A stretch of 64,000 nt of DNA from an uncultured Clostridia bacterium. Its GTDB lineage: Bacteria; Bacillota; Clostridia; Christensenellales; Pumilibacteraceae. Positions 39,133 to 48,880 of this stretch are shown piece by piece. The first letter of the stretch is position 1. Each line of letters opens with the position of its first letter. A model generated the notes under the pieces. The model did no database searches, had not been told where the DNA came from, and saw nothing but the letters and a program-made list of their open reading frames with translations. The translations under genes and the position numbers were made by a program. The stretch is taken from assembly GCA_947175195.1 (NCBI GenBank), contig CAMWLQ010000002.1:1-64000 (forward strand), read 5' to 3'.

Positions 39133-39518
39133 TGGAAATTTTCAAGATAGCGGCGATTGCATTGATAACGGCGTTTTGCGTGCTGGTGTTGCGCGAGGTT
39201 AAAAGCGAACTTGCGCCGATAGTGGCGCTTGCCGGCGGCGTGGTAGTGCTGCTTTCGGTAATAAACTATTTTTCGGACGTGTTTTCGGTTATATCGTCCG
39301 TGGCGAAAAAAGCGGGGCTTGCCACGTCGGTGGTAACGCTGTTGTTCAAGGTTATAGCAATAGGGTACATAACTGAATTTTCCTCGTCGATTATGGACGA
39401 CATGGGGCTTTCGTCATTGTCGGACAAGGTTACGCTTGCCGGCAAGCTTATAATCGTGGCGGTATCGTTGCCTGTGGTAGTACAGTTGTTCAACTTTATA
39501 GCAGGGTTGCTTGCATGA
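39132..39518 (+). CDS. spoIIIAD: Stage III sporulation protein AD
   Basis: MEIFKIAAIALITAFCVLVLREVKSELAPIVALAGGVVVLL...; operon position. Confidence 0.92.
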   Translation: MEIFKIAAIALITAFCVLVLREVKSELAPIVALAGGVVVLLSVINYFSDVFSVISSVAKKAGLATSVVTLLFKVIAIGYITEFSSSIMDDMGLSSLSDKVTLAGKLIIVAVSLPVVVQLFNFIAGLLA

Positions 39519-40717
39519 AAAAAATTTTACTTGCAATAGTAATAGCGGTGTCGTTACTGTGCTTGTGCGGTGCGGGCAAAGCGGAGGCGGACGACGGCGA
39601 TACCTCCGTCACGGTTACTGCGGAAAGCGCAAGCGGCGGGGACAGTGTCGACGATTTGCTTAGCAAGCTTAACCTAAAAGACGTACAAGGTATACTCGAT
39701 ATGCTTTCGTCGGACGGAATAGCCGTGTTCGGCTTTGGAGATATAACCGCGCGTATACGTGCGGTCGCTAACGGTGAATTCAAAAACGACTTTAAAAGCA
39801 TAGCTACGTACGCACTGGCACTGCTGGGTGCCGATATATTTGAATTTATGCCTATGCTGATAGGGTGTTTGGCTATAGTGCTGGCGTACAATATTGTCAA
39901 TTCGATAAAGGGTAGGGTTGCGTCCGAATCGGTCGGTAGGGTCGTGTACTTTGCTACGGGCACGCTGGCGGTTACGCTGGTTGTTGGGTATTTTGCGTCC
40001 GTAATGGCTTATGCCGTCAAGTTTATAGCGTCGCTCAAAACGCAAATAAACGCCGTAGCGCCAGTGCTGATTACGCTTATGACTGCGGCGGGTGCAACAT
40101 CGTCGGCAAGCGTGTACGCGCCGTCTATAGCCATACTGGGCAGCGGTATGACAAATGTGGTGACGTACTTGGCTTTTCCCGCGCTGCTAATGGCAATGGT
40201 GTTCGATATAATCGGATCGGTTTTCGGCGCGGTCAAGCTGGACAAGACCGCCGAATTTTTCCGTTCGGCATGCAAGTGGTTTTTGGGCACTGCGTTCTTT
40301 TTATTCGTCACGGTCATAGGCGTGTCGGGCATAACCGCATCGGTGAGCGACGGTATATCGGTACGCGCCGCCAAGTTTGCCGTGTCAAAGTACGTGCCGA
40401 TAATAGGCGGGTATTTGTCGCAGGGGTTCGACTTTGTAATGGCGGGCAATGTGCTAATCAAGAATGCGCTGGGCTCGAGCGCAATCGTGTTGATTGTGCT
40501 GTTTGCATTGCCTGTAATATCAAAGCTTGCCGTATTTACGCTAACGCTCAAGTTGACCGCAGCGATTGCCGAGCCTTTGGGCGGCGAAAAGTTTTGCGGC
40601 ATACTCACAACAATATCCAAGTCGTCGTCCGCTATGAATGCGGTTGTCTTTGCAATGACGTTTTTGTATATACTTTTTCTTTCCATGACTATTTGCACGG
40701 GGAACTTGGCGTTATGA
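39515..40717 (+). CDS. spoIIIAE: Stage III sporulation protein AE
   Basis: 400-aa polytopic protein with signal peptide; operon position. Confidence 0.9.
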   Translation: MKKILLAIVIAVSLLCLCGAGKAEADDGDTSVTVTAESASGGDSVDDLLSKLNLKDVQGILDMLSSDGIAVFGFGDITARIRAVANGEFKNDFKSIATYALALLGADIFEFMPMLIGCLAIVLAYNIVNSIKGRVASESVGRVVYFATGTLAVTLVVGYFASVMAYAVKFIASLKTQINAVAPVLITLMTAAGATSSASVYAPSIAILGSGMTNVVTYLAFPALLMAMVFDIIGSVFGAVKLDKTAEFFRSACKWFLGTAFFLFVTVIGVSGITASVSDGISVRAAKFAVSKYVPIIGGYLSQGFDFVMAGNVLIKNALGSSAIVLIVLFALPVISKLAVFTLTLKLTAAIAEPLGGEKFCGILTTISKSSSAMNAVVFAMTFLYILFLSMTICTGNLAL

Positions 40718-41181
40718 GTTCATTTGCGGCTTGGGGACTTACACTGCTGGGGCTTGCGGTTATTTGCACAATTGCGGAAATGCTGTTGCCGCAGGGCAAA
40801 ACGCGCAGCGTTATACGTTCGGTAATGGCAACTGTTGCGGTGCTTGTGATTGTCACGCCGTTGCCCAATCTAATCAAAAACGGGTTTGATTTCGATTTTA
40901 CCGAGGATACCGTAAAACTTGACACCGACTATTTGGAATACTCCGACAGCAGGCGCGGGGAGTATTCGGCGCGTGCCGCCGAGCTGTACCTAAGCCAAAA
41001 CGGTTACGACGGGATAGAAGTGTCCGTGCAAATGGACGGGTACAAAGTTAAATCCGTAACCGCAAAAATTTCGGATTCTGGCATTATGCAAAACGGCACG
41101 CATATAAATAACAGTGAAATTAAAAAATTGCTTGCCGAATACTTCGGTATAGAAAAGGAGGCGGTTATGGCGTATGGGTAA
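40714..41181 (+). CDS. spoIIIAF: Stage III sporulation protein AF
   Basis: MSSFAAWGLTLLGLAVICTIAEMLLPQGKTRSVIRSVMATVAVLVIVTPL; true start ATG 40714, not the 40270 extension. Confidence 0.88.
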   Translation: MSSFAAWGLTLLGLAVICTIAEMLLPQGKTRSVIRSVMATVAVLVIVTPLPNLIKNGFDFDFTEDTVKLDTDYLEYSDSRRGEYSARAAELYLSQNGYDGIEVSVQMDGYKVKSVTAKISDSGIMQNGTHINNSEIKKLLAEYFGIEKEAVMAYG

Positions 41182-41614
41182 TAAAATATCGGAATGGCTG
41201 GCAAAGCTGAAAAACATTAAGCATTTGCAAATAATTGCATGCGTAGCCGTGTTATTTACAGTACTGTTGGTTTACTTTTCTTGCGCGTCATGTTCGGACA
41301 ATGCGACAACAACGTCCTTGGTCGATACCGATACGGCAAGCACCGACTACTGTACTAACATGCGCGCACAGGTCGAAAAAATAGTGTCGCAAATATCGGG
41401 TGTCGGCTCGGCGTCGGTGGTGATCAACTGGGACAGGAGCAGCGTTCAAACCACGTTCGGAGGCGGAGCAACCGAAAATCCCAAGGCGGTCGGCGCGCTA
41501 ATTGTGTGCGACGGCGGCAGCAACACAAAAGTCAAGCTGGACGTAATCTATGCCGTGTCAACGCTGCTGGACCTGTCCATAGAAAAAATAATGGTATATC
41601 CAAAATCAAAATAG
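41174..41614 (+). CDS. spoIIIAG: Stage III sporulation protein AG
   Basis: N-terminal TM; VEKIVSQISGVGSASVVINWD...PKAVGALIVCDGGSNTKVKLDVIYAVSTLLDLSIEKIMVYPKSK. Confidence 0.88.
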   Translation: MGNKISEWLAKLKNIKHLQIIACVAVLFTVLLVYFSCASCSDNATTTSLVDTDTASTDYCTNMRAQVEKIVSQISGVGSASVVINWDRSSVQTTFGGGATENPKAVGALIVCDGGSNTKVKLDVIYAVSTLLDLSIEKIMVYPKSK

Positions 41615-41623
41615 GAGGCTTTT

Positions 41624-42103
41624 ATGAGTAAAAAGAAAAAAATCATCGTGCTTGCAAGCATGGTCGCACTTTTGGTATTGACGGGTTGTTTGAACTACTT
41701 TTTAAACCGTCCCGCATCTAACCCCGCCAACGCCGAAGGCAATCTCACTTACAGTGACTACTTTGCCGCGTCGCGCGCCGACAGGACGTCCGCCCGCGAG
41801 GAAACGGTGTCGTACTACAACACGATAATCAACAGCGAGGCTACCTCGGCTGAGGCAAAAGCCAGTGCGGAGTCCGAGCTTGCGGCGCTTGTTGCGGGCG
41901 TAGACACCGAACAGCGCCTTGAAACACTCATCAAATCGTTGGGCTTTGATGACTGCATTGTAACGGTAGGCAAGGAAAAAGTCAGTGTTATAGTCAAGTC
42001 CGATGCGCTGACCGAGCAAGAATCGGCACAGCTCCTCGACATGGTTTGCACGGAAACCGGTAAGTCGGTGGGAGAGGTCCGCGTAAAGTCAATCGACCTT
42101 TAA
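41624..42103 (+). CDS. spoIIIAH: Stage III sporulation protein AH
   Basis: MSKKKKIIVLASMVALLVLTGCLNYFLNR...YFAASRADRTSAREETVSYYNTIINSEATSAEAKASAESELAAL. Confidence 0.9.
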   Translation: MSKKKKIIVLASMVALLVLTGCLNYFLNRPASNPANAEGNLTYSDYFAASRADRTSAREETVSYYNTIINSEATSAEAKASAESELAALVAGVDTEQRLETLIKSLGFDDCIVTVGKEKVSVIVKSDALTEQESAQLLDMVCTETGKSVGEVRVKSIDL

Positions 42104-42124
42104 GTCGTAGACAAGGCAACTAAG

Positions 42125-42153
42125 AACGGGCGTGATTTTCGCCCGTTTTTTTT
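42125..42153 (+). terminator. Rho-independent terminator of spoIIIA operon
   Basis: AACGGGCG-tgatttt-CGCCCGTT-TTTTTT. Confidence 0.88.
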
Positions 42154-42177
42154 GTGTCTAAAATTATTTGCAAGCAC

Positions 42178-42206
42178 TTGTGTTTTAAATGGCAATATGT
42201 TATACT
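42178..42206 (+). promoter_or_regulatory. Sigma-A promoter
   Basis: TTGTGT-N17-TATACT upstream of the Asp23-nusB-folD cluster. Confidence 0.6.
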
Positions 42207-42261
42207 AAGTACGTGGTGGATTTTACATATCTATCCACAGTAAATTTTGTCGAGGTTGTAA

Positions 42262-42573
42262 ATGAGCGCAAAGCGAAACAATACATTATCGAACGGCATA
42301 ACGTACGGACATAACGTTTTGCGGTCGATTATACGTTTGGCTGCGCAAGAGATAAGCGGGGTCGAATCGGTTTGCGGTAGGGGCGTGCGTTGTTACATTT
42401 ACGGCGACACTATCGATGCGGACGTGTATTTAGAGGTGAACAGCGAGGTCAGCTGTTCCGATATTGCGTACCGTGTTCAGGACAACATTAAACGCTCGGT
42501 GGAAACGATGACCGATTACAAAATGGGCGTTATCAACATTAATATTATTTCGGTTAAATTTTTAAAGCATTAG
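42262..42573 (+). CDS. Asp23/Gls24 family envelope stress response protein
   Basis: VLRSIIRLAAQEISGVESVCGRGVRCYIYGDTIDADVYLEVNSEVSCSDIAYRVQDNIKRSVETMTDYKMGVINI. Confidence 0.88.
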   Translation: MSAKRNNTLSNGITYGHNVLRSIIRLAAQEISGVESVCGRGVRCYIYGDTIDADVYLEVNSEVSCSDIAYRVQDNIKRSVETMTDYKMGVININIISVKFLKH

Positions 42574-42584
42574 GAGCACCTTTA

Positions 42585-42980
42585 ATGAAACGACGCGCCG
42601 CGCGGGAAATCGCGTTTAAGCTTACTTACGAAATGGTTATGACGGGACAGTTCAACAGCGAAACACGTGACGAGTTGTTGGACGGTGATACCGATTGCGA
42701 TTCAATTAATTATATTAACGGCTTAACCACAGGTATTGCCGAGCATTTGGACGATCTTAAAGCAACTATAGTCAAGTATGCCAAAGGCTATGAGTACGAC
42801 AGGATTTACAAGACCGATCTCGCGCTTTTGTTGCTTTCATGCTACGAAATTAAATATACCGACACGCCACCCGCGGTAGTCGCAAATGAGGTTGTGGAAA
42901 TTGCCAAAACGTATTCCGACGTAAAGAGCCATGCGTTTATAAACGGCATACTTGCGTCGGTAATAAAAGAGGTGGCTTAA
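42585..42980 (+). CDS. nusB: Transcription antitermination factor NusB
   Basis: MKRRAAREIAFKLTYEMV...RIYKTDLALLLLSCYEIKYTDTPPAVVANEVVEIAKTYSDVKSHAFINGIL. Confidence 0.93.
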   Translation: MKRRAAREIAFKLTYEMVMTGQFNSETRDELLDGDTDCDSINYINGLTTGIAEHLDDLKATIVKYAKGYEYDRIYKTDLALLLLSCYEIKYTDTPPAVVANEVVEIAKTYSDVKSHAFINGILASVIKEVA

Positions 42981-43825
42981 TGGCTGAAATTATAGACGGC
43001 AAAGCGCTTGCCGCAAAATTTAAGCGTGACCTACTTGTTCGCGCTAATAAATTCGAATGTGATAAAGGGCGCAAAATAGGGCTTGCGGTCATACGCGTGG
43101 GCGCCAATCCCGCGTCCGCGGTGTACGTGCGTAACAAGATAAAAGCGTGCAATGAGTGCAATATTCGTTCGTTCAGCTACGAGTTAGACGAAAATATCGA
43201 CAGTGAGCAGCTTGTCGAGCTTATACACAAGCTTAACGTCGACGCGCAAGTGGACGGCATTTTGGTACAGCTGCCGTTGCCTAAGCATATAGACGAGCGT
43301 GCGGTGCTTTCCGAAATAGTGCCGCAAAAGGACGCGGACGGATTTCACGCCGTAAATGCGGGCAAGCTGTTTTTAGGCGAAAAGGACGGCACTGTGGCTT
43401 GCACGCCGCGCGGAATAATAGAGCTTATAAAATCCACGGGCGTGCCTATATCGGGCAAGCACGCGGTTGTAGTAGGACGTTCCAACATTGTGGGTAAACC
43501 CATAGCGGCATTGCTGCTTGCAAACGACGCTACCGTCACCGTTTGCCACAGCCGTACCGTAAACCTTAAAGAAATTACTTTGTCTGCCGATATACTTGTG
43601 GTTGCAATCGGCAAGACAAAATTCATCACGGCGGACATGGTCAAGCCGGGCGCTGTGGTCATAGACGTGGGCATGAACCGCGACGAAAACGGACTGTGCG
43701 GCGACGTTGACTTTGACGGCGTAAAGGACGTAGCGGGTTATATTACGCCCGTTCCAGGCGGCGTAGGACCTATGACGGTCGCCATGCTGCTTTGCAATAC
43801 CGTGGACGGTGCGTTGCATGAATAG
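42980..43825 (+). CDS. folD: Methylenetetrahydrofolate dehydrogenase/cyclohydrolase FolD
   Basis: DGILVQLPLPKHIDE, DADGFHAVNAGKL, HAVVVGRSNIVGKPIAALLLANDATVTVCHSRT, PVPGGVGPMTVAMLLCNTV. Confidence 0.96.
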   Translation: MAEIIDGKALAAKFKRDLLVRANKFECDKGRKIGLAVIRVGANPASAVYVRNKIKACNECNIRSFSYELDENIDSEQLVELIHKLNVDAQVDGILVQLPLPKHIDERAVLSEIVPQKDADGFHAVNAGKLFLGEKDGTVACTPRGIIELIKSTGVPISGKHAVVVGRSNIVGKPIAALLLANDATVTVCHSRTVNLKEITLSADILVVAIGKTKFITADMVKPGAVVIDVGMNRDENGLCGDVDFDGVKDVAGYITPVPGGVGPMTVAMLLCNTVDGALHE

Positions 43826-45062
43826 ACAAATGACCGTATCGCAGCTTTCCCGATATATTAAGGGTGTATTCGAGGACGAGGAACTTTTGCACGATATAAC
43901 GCTTTCGGGCGAAGTGGCGGAGGTATCGTATTCGGATAAACACACATTCTTGGTGTTGTCGGATGGAGCGTTTTCGGTGCGGTGCATACATTTTTCGTCG
44001 AGGGACAAGGTTGAAAAGGGTGCGTTTATAGCACTGCGCGGCTCGGTCAATTTTTACGACAAGCGTAATTCGGTTACGTTCACGTATTCCGAATTTTTCT
44101 TGCAGGGTGTTGGCGACAAAAACACTAAGCTAATGCAGCTCAAGCAAAAGCTGTGCGACCAAGGATATTTTACCGATAGACCGCAGTTGCCCAAATACAT
44201 TGTGCGCGTGGTTGCTGTAACAAGTCCCGACGGCGCGGCGATACGCGACTTTATTCGCGTGGTGCACGACGAAAATCCGTTTGTCGTTATAGAGGTTTAT
44301 CCCGTCAAGGTACAGGGCGAGGGCGCGGTAGCGCGAATGTGTGACGCTGTAAATAAACTCCAATCGTACAATACCGACGCAATAGTACTATGCCGCGGCG
44401 GTGGCAGCGACGAGGATTTGGACGCCTTCAACGATGAGCAGCTTGCCGTGGCGGTGGCGACGTCGCGCATACCGGTCATTTCCGCCGTGGGACATGAAAT
44501 CGATTACACATTGTGCGATTACTGTGCGGGTACACGCGCCGGCACTCCGTCCATAGCGGGGCAAGTGGTAAACGCACATGCGAGCAGGATTTTTACCGAT
44601 CTTGCAACCTATATGACGGCAATCAAATCGCTTGCGGAAAGCAAGTATCGGCGCAGTGTGATAAGACTGAATAGACTTGGTAAGGCGACGACGTACGCGG
44701 CTACACGGCGCATAAACGGACAGTACGGATTGTTGCGCTCGACGGCTACTGACTTGCGCTATTGTACTACCAAAAGGCTACAAGTGTTTGCCGACAAAAC
44801 TTGCGATTGCGCCGCTCGGATGAAATCCGCTTTGGCGGTAAGGTATACGGCAAGCCGAGCAAAAACCGACAAGCTTACCGCGTTGCTTTCCGCGCTCGAT
44901 CCGCACAGGATTATCAAGGTGGGGTACGCGGCTGTAGTAAAGAAGGACAAACGCATTTCGGGCGCCGTCGGGCTTGATATTAATGACGATATAGATCTTA
45001 TTTTTTCGGACGGGATAGCCACCGCGCATATAACCGCAGTCAAGCGGAATGCTAATGGATAA
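43818..45062 (+). CDS. xseA: Exodeoxyribonuclease VII large subunit
   Basis: TVSQLSRYIKGVFEDEELLHDITLSGEVAEVSYSDKHTFLVLSDGAFSVRC...VVAVTSPDGAAIRDFIRV...CRGGGSDEDLDAFNDEQLA...VISAVGHEIDYTLCD. Confidence 0.94.
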   Translation: MNRQMTVSQLSRYIKGVFEDEELLHDITLSGEVAEVSYSDKHTFLVLSDGAFSVRCIHFSSRDKVEKGAFIALRGSVNFYDKRNSVTFTYSEFFLQGVGDKNTKLMQLKQKLCDQGYFTDRPQLPKYIVRVVAVTSPDGAAIRDFIRVVHDENPFVVIEVYPVKVQGEGAVARMCDAVNKLQSYNTDAIVLCRGGGSDEDLDAFNDEQLAVAVATSRIPVISAVGHEIDYTLCDYCAGTRAGTPSIAGQVVNAHASRIFTDLATYMTAIKSLAESKYRRSVIRLNRLGKATTYAATRRINGQYGLLRSTATDLRYCTTKRLQVFADKTCDCAARMKSALAVRYTASRAKTDKLTALLSALDPHRIIKVGYAAVVKKDKRISGAVGLDINDDIDLIFSDGIATAHITAVKRNANG

Positions 45063-45073
45063 AGGAGTCAGTT

Positions 45074-45334
45074 ATGGAAAACGCAAAAACGCGCACGCTT
45101 AAGTCGGGCGATTTTGAAAATAAATTAGATGAGCTCCAAAAGATTGTGAGCAAGCTGGAAAACGATTCGGACGTTACGCTCGAGGACAGCATGAGCCTGT
45201 ACGAGAACGGGCTTAAGATTGCCAAGGAGTGCGTCGAGGATTTGTCGCTTTTGAACGCGCGTATTGCCGAGCTTAACAAACAGCTTGATTTGGTACTGAC
45301 AATGCCGCCCCTTGGTGACAACGATGAAAATTGA
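45074..45334 (+). CDS. xseB: Exodeoxyribonuclease VII small subunit
   Basis: FENKLDELQKIVSKLENDSDVTLEDSMSLYENGLKIAKEC; SD aaggag. Confidence 0.93.
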   Translation: MENAKTRTLKSGDFENKLDELQKIVSKLENDSDVTLEDSMSLYENGLKIAKECVEDLSLLNARIAELNKQLDLVLTMPPLGDNDEN

Positions 45335-46241
45335 CGAGTACAAGAAATATACTGACGGCTATAAAGAACAAATAGACGCCGAGCTGAAAAAAATAATAGG
45401 AGAGCTCAATTATTCCGCCGAGTTTAAAGAGGTGCTGGAATATGCGCTGTTATCGGGAGGAAAGAGGCTCCGTCCTATTCTCATGTTAGAGTGGCACAAC
45501 CTGTTTGCGCCCGCCGACTATTACGCCTTGCGCTATGCGTGCGGGCTGGAAATTCTCCATGCATATTCGCTTATACACGACGATATGCCGTGTATGGATA
45601 ATGACGACTTTCGCCGCGGCAAGCCCACCGTTCACAAAAAGTACGGCGAGGGCATGGCGCTTTTGGCGGGCGATGCGCTTATGGATTTGGCGTATAGAAT
45701 TTTGAGTATGCCTACGCCCGCGCTGGAAGTCGGACCGTTTTGTTTGTTCAAGGACATGTGCGGGGATGCCGGACTTATTCACGGGCAGTATTGCGATTTG
45801 TACGGCAAAATCGACAATCTCGACGATTTGCTGGAAATGTGCAGGCACAAGACGGGTGCGCTTATAAAGCTGGCGTGCATCAGCGGCTATGCGCTCGGCA
45901 ACAACCTTGATTACAAAAAATGCAAGGCGCTTTTCGAGGCGCAACCGAGCGGGGCGGAAACCGCCGCAACCGATATTACGGACGATAGTCTTTTGCTCAA
46001 TTACGCATTAGCAAGCGGATTCGGCGACGCATTCGGCGCAGCGTTCCAGCTTTACGACGACATTTCCGAATATATCGACGGCGAAAAAATAACAAGCACA
46101 AGCGTTATGAACTACGTCGATTTGGACGAGGCTAAAAAAATGCTGAATACGCTGCTTAATGACGCTGCCGACACTTTGGAGGCGCTGCGCGGCGATACCG
46201 CGTTTTTGCGCGAACTACTCAATAGGTTTATTATTATTTAG
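45324..46241 (+). CDS. ispA: Polyprenyl (farnesyl/geranylgeranyl) diphosphate synthase
   Basis: LLSGGKRLRPIL, HAYSLIHDDMPCMDNDDFRRGKPTVHKKYGEGMALLAGDAL, YDDISEYIDGE. Confidence 0.93.
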   Translation: MKIDEYKKYTDGYKEQIDAELKKIIGELNYSAEFKEVLEYALLSGGKRLRPILMLEWHNLFAPADYYALRYACGLEILHAYSLIHDDMPCMDNDDFRRGKPTVHKKYGEGMALLAGDALMDLAYRILSMPTPALEVGPFCLFKDMCGDAGLIHGQYCDLYGKIDNLDDLLEMCRHKTGALIKLACISGYALGNNLDYKKCKALFEAQPSGAETAATDITDDSLLLNYALASGFGDAFGAAFQLYDDISEYIDGEKITSTSVMNYVDLDEAKKMLNTLLNDAADTLEALRGDTAFLRELLNRFIII

Positions 46242-46243
46242 CT

Positions 46244-48061
46244 TTGAATTACGATCAAGTCACAACGCCGTCGGAGCTGAAACGGCTTAATATCAAGGAG
46301 CTTGGCGGACTGTGCGCGAGCATACGGGAACGAATAATCAACGTCGTGGAAAAAAACGGCGGGCATTTGGCGTCCAATCTCGGCACTGTGGAGCTTACGG
46401 TCGCGCTGCACTATGTGTTTGACTGTCCCAAGGATAAAATAATCTTCGACGTGGGACATCAGTCGTATACGCACAAGATACTCACGGGACGAGGCGACGT
46501 GTTTGACGGACTGCGGCAAAACGGCGGTATATCGGGCTTTCCGCAGCCGGAGGAAAGCGAATACGACGCATTCACGGCGGGGCACGCCTCAACCTCGCTC
46601 TCGGTCGCACTCGGTTTTGCCGAGGCTGCAAGGCAATGCAGTGCCGATACGGGCGTTGTTGCCGTAATAGGCGACGGGGCGCTTACCGGCGGTATGGCGT
46701 ACGAGGCGCTCAACGCCATAGGCAGCGAGCATTTGCCTGTTACGATTGTGCTTAACGACAACAATATGTCCATAAGCAAAAACGTAGGCGCGATGAGCAA
46801 ATATTTGACACGACTGCGCGTCAGCAAAAAGTACGTCGGCATGAAAAACGAAATCAAGCGCGCCGTGTCCATAATCCCGATTTTCGGCGATGGCATTTTG
46901 CACCTAATGGATAAGGGTAAAAAGCTGTTAAAACGCATTGTACTTTCCAATAAAATGTTCGAAGAAATGGGCATATCGTATTACGGTCCGTTTGACGGGC
47001 ATAACGTGAGCGAGCTCATAGAAATATTCGAGCAGGTGCGCAAAAAGAAAGGACCGTCGCTTGTTCATATAATTACCGATAAGGGACATGGACTGAAAAG
47101 TGCGGTTATCGATCCCGAACATTCACATGGAATTTCTTCGGTTGGCGCTATGGTCGGCAATGATTTTTCGGCGATACTCGGTGAATTTTTGACCGACGCC
47201 GCGGAAAAGGACAATCGCGTTATGGCTGTTACGGCGGCAATGGCTATCGGTACGGGGCTTGAAAAATTTTCTACGGCTCATCCCGATAGGTTTAAGGATG
47301 TCGGCATTGCCGAGGAACATGCAGTCACTTACTGCGCGGCGTTGGCGGCGGGTGGGGTCAAACCGTACTTTGCCGTGTATTCCACGTTCTTGCAGCGCGG
47401 ATTTGATCAAATTGTGCATGACGTTTGCATAAGCAAGCGTGCCGTGACGTTTTGTGTAGACCGCGCAGGTGTTGTGGGTGCGGACGGCGTCACACATCAA
47501 GGCGTGTTCGATTTGAGTTATTTGCTGCCGATTCCGAATATGACGGTTATGTGTCCTACTGACGGTGCGGAGCTTAAGGCGATGCTTGAATTTTCGCTTG
47601 GCTTTGACGCGCCGCTTGCCATACGCTATCCCAAATCATACAAAATAAACAGGGAGCACGCGCCGATTATTTACGGCAAGTGGGAGGAAATAGTAACCGA
47701 CAAAAATTCGCACGTATACGTTTTGTGCGCGGGCGGGCGTGCGCTCGATATTGCGCTTTCCGCCGTCGAGGATAAAAAGCTGAACGTAATCAATGCTCGG
47801 TTTGTAAAGCCTCTCGATACCGAGTATTTGGACGGCATAAACAAACGCGGCAACATAGTAATCACGCTGGAAGACAATGTACGTGCGGGCGGATTTGGCA
47901 TGAGTGTGTTGCAGTATCTTAATAGCAAGGGGATGCTTTGTAAATGCGTTTCGCTTGCGCACGATGATAAATTTATCGACAATCGCGACGTGGCGTCCTC
48001 GCTGTCCGATTCGGGATTGACTGCGGAAAACTTGCTCAATGTAGTCAAAAGCCTTGAATAA
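46244..48061 (+). CDS. dxs: 1-deoxy-D-xylulose-5-phosphate synthase
   Basis: GGHLASNLGTVELTVALHYVFD, FDVGHQSYTHKILTGR, VIGDGALTGGMAYEALN, ILNDNNMSIS-type motif; TTG start. Confidence 0.96.
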   Translation: MNYDQVTTPSELKRLNIKELGGLCASIRERIINVVEKNGGHLASNLGTVELTVALHYVFDCPKDKIIFDVGHQSYTHKILTGRGDVFDGLRQNGGISGFPQPEESEYDAFTAGHASTSLSVALGFAEAARQCSADTGVVAVIGDGALTGGMAYEALNAIGSEHLPVTIVLNDNNMSISKNVGAMSKYLTRLRVSKKYVGMKNEIKRAVSIIPIFGDGILHLMDKGKKLLKRIVLSNKMFEEMGISYYGPFDGHNVSELIEIFEQVRKKKGPSLVHIITDKGHGLKSAVIDPEHSHGISSVGAMVGNDFSAILGEFLTDAAEKDNRVMAVTAAMAIGTGLEKFSTAHPDRFKDVGIAEEHAVTYCAALAAGGVKPYFAVYSTFLQRGFDQIVHDVCISKRAVTFCVDRAGVVGADGVTHQGVFDLSYLLPIPNMTVMCPTDGAELKAMLEFSLGFDAPLAIRYPKSYKINREHAPIIYGKWEEIVTDKNSHVYVLCAGGRALDIALSAVEDKKLNVINARFVKPLDTEYLDGINKRGNIVITLEDNVRAGGFGMSVLQYLNSKGMLCKCVSLAHDDKFIDNRDVASSLSDSGLTAENLLNVVKSLE

Positions 48062-48082
48062 AACTGCAAAATAGGATATAAT
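48054..48082 (+). promoter_or_regulatory. Sigma-A promoter of nadK
   Basis: TTGAAT-N17-TATAAT; +1 predicted at the ATG (48089). Confidence 0.72.
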
Positions 48083-48088
48083 GTACTT

Positions 48089-48880
48089 ATGAAAATCGGT
48101 GTATATTCAAATCCAATAAAAGACCCGACGGGCGCGGTGCGTGACGCCGTGTTCGACGCTGCCGAGCAAAACGGCATTACCGCCGAAAGGTATGAGGCGG
48201 GCGCGCGATACGACTTTATAGTATCGGTGGGCGGTGACGGCACTATTTTGCGCATTGCCAAGGACAGTGCTCAGTCGGGCATGCCGATTTTGGGTATAAA
48301 TATGGGCACGGTCGGTTTTTTGACTGAAACGGATCCCAGCGATATTACTACAGCGCTCCAAAGATTGAAGGCGCGCGATTACATACTGGAACGCCGTGCC
48401 TTGATAGACGCTACGCATAATGGTGAGCACTACCACGCGCTCAACGATATTGTCGTGCGGTCTAACAGCGGTAGAATGATTTCTATGGAAGTGCGCGTTG
48501 CGGGCGAGATTATAGACAGGTTTACCTGCGACGGGTATATTGCTTGCACGCCTACAGGCTCTACGGCGTATTCGCTTTCGGCGGGCGGATCTGTAATAGG
48601 TCCAAACACCCCCGTAATTGCGCTGACTCCCGTAAATCCGCACACGCTGCGTACCAGACCGATTGTTGTCGGGTCGTTTGAACAAATCGAGCTTAAAAAT
48701 ACTGGACTTGCCGATGCCGGCGTTTATGTGGACGGTGAGCATATAGGCGAGCTGACAAGCGGCAATTCGGTCGGTGTGACCGGCTGGGATATGAGCGCGC
48801 TGTTTGTTCGGTTTGGTAAAAAGAGCTTTTATTCGCGCTTGCTGGACAAGCTGAACGCTTGGTCGGCTACGGAGGACTGA
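48089..48880 (+). CDS. nadK: NAD kinase
   Basis: FIVSVGGDGTILRIAKDSAQSGMPILGINMGTVGFLTE...YIACTPTGSTAYSLSAGGSVIGPNTPVIALTPVNPHTL. Confidence 0.95.
   Translation: MKIGVYSNPIKDPTGAVRDAVFDAAEQNGITAERYEAGARYDFIVSVGGDGTILRIAKDSAQSGMPILGINMGTVGFLTETDPSDITTALQRLKARDYILERRALIDATHNGEHYHALNDIVVRSNSGRMISMEVRVAGEIIDRFTCDGYIACTPTGSTAYSLSAGGSVIGPNTPVIALTPVNPHTLRTRPIVVGSFEQIELKNTGLADAGVYVDGEHIGELTSGNSVGVTGWDMSALFVRFGKKSFYSRLLDKLNAWSATED

Noticed and set aside
40270-40713. N-terminal extension of the spoIIIAF ORF in the track
   Set aside because: Overlaps spoIIIAE; conserved SpoIIIAF begins at ATG 40714.
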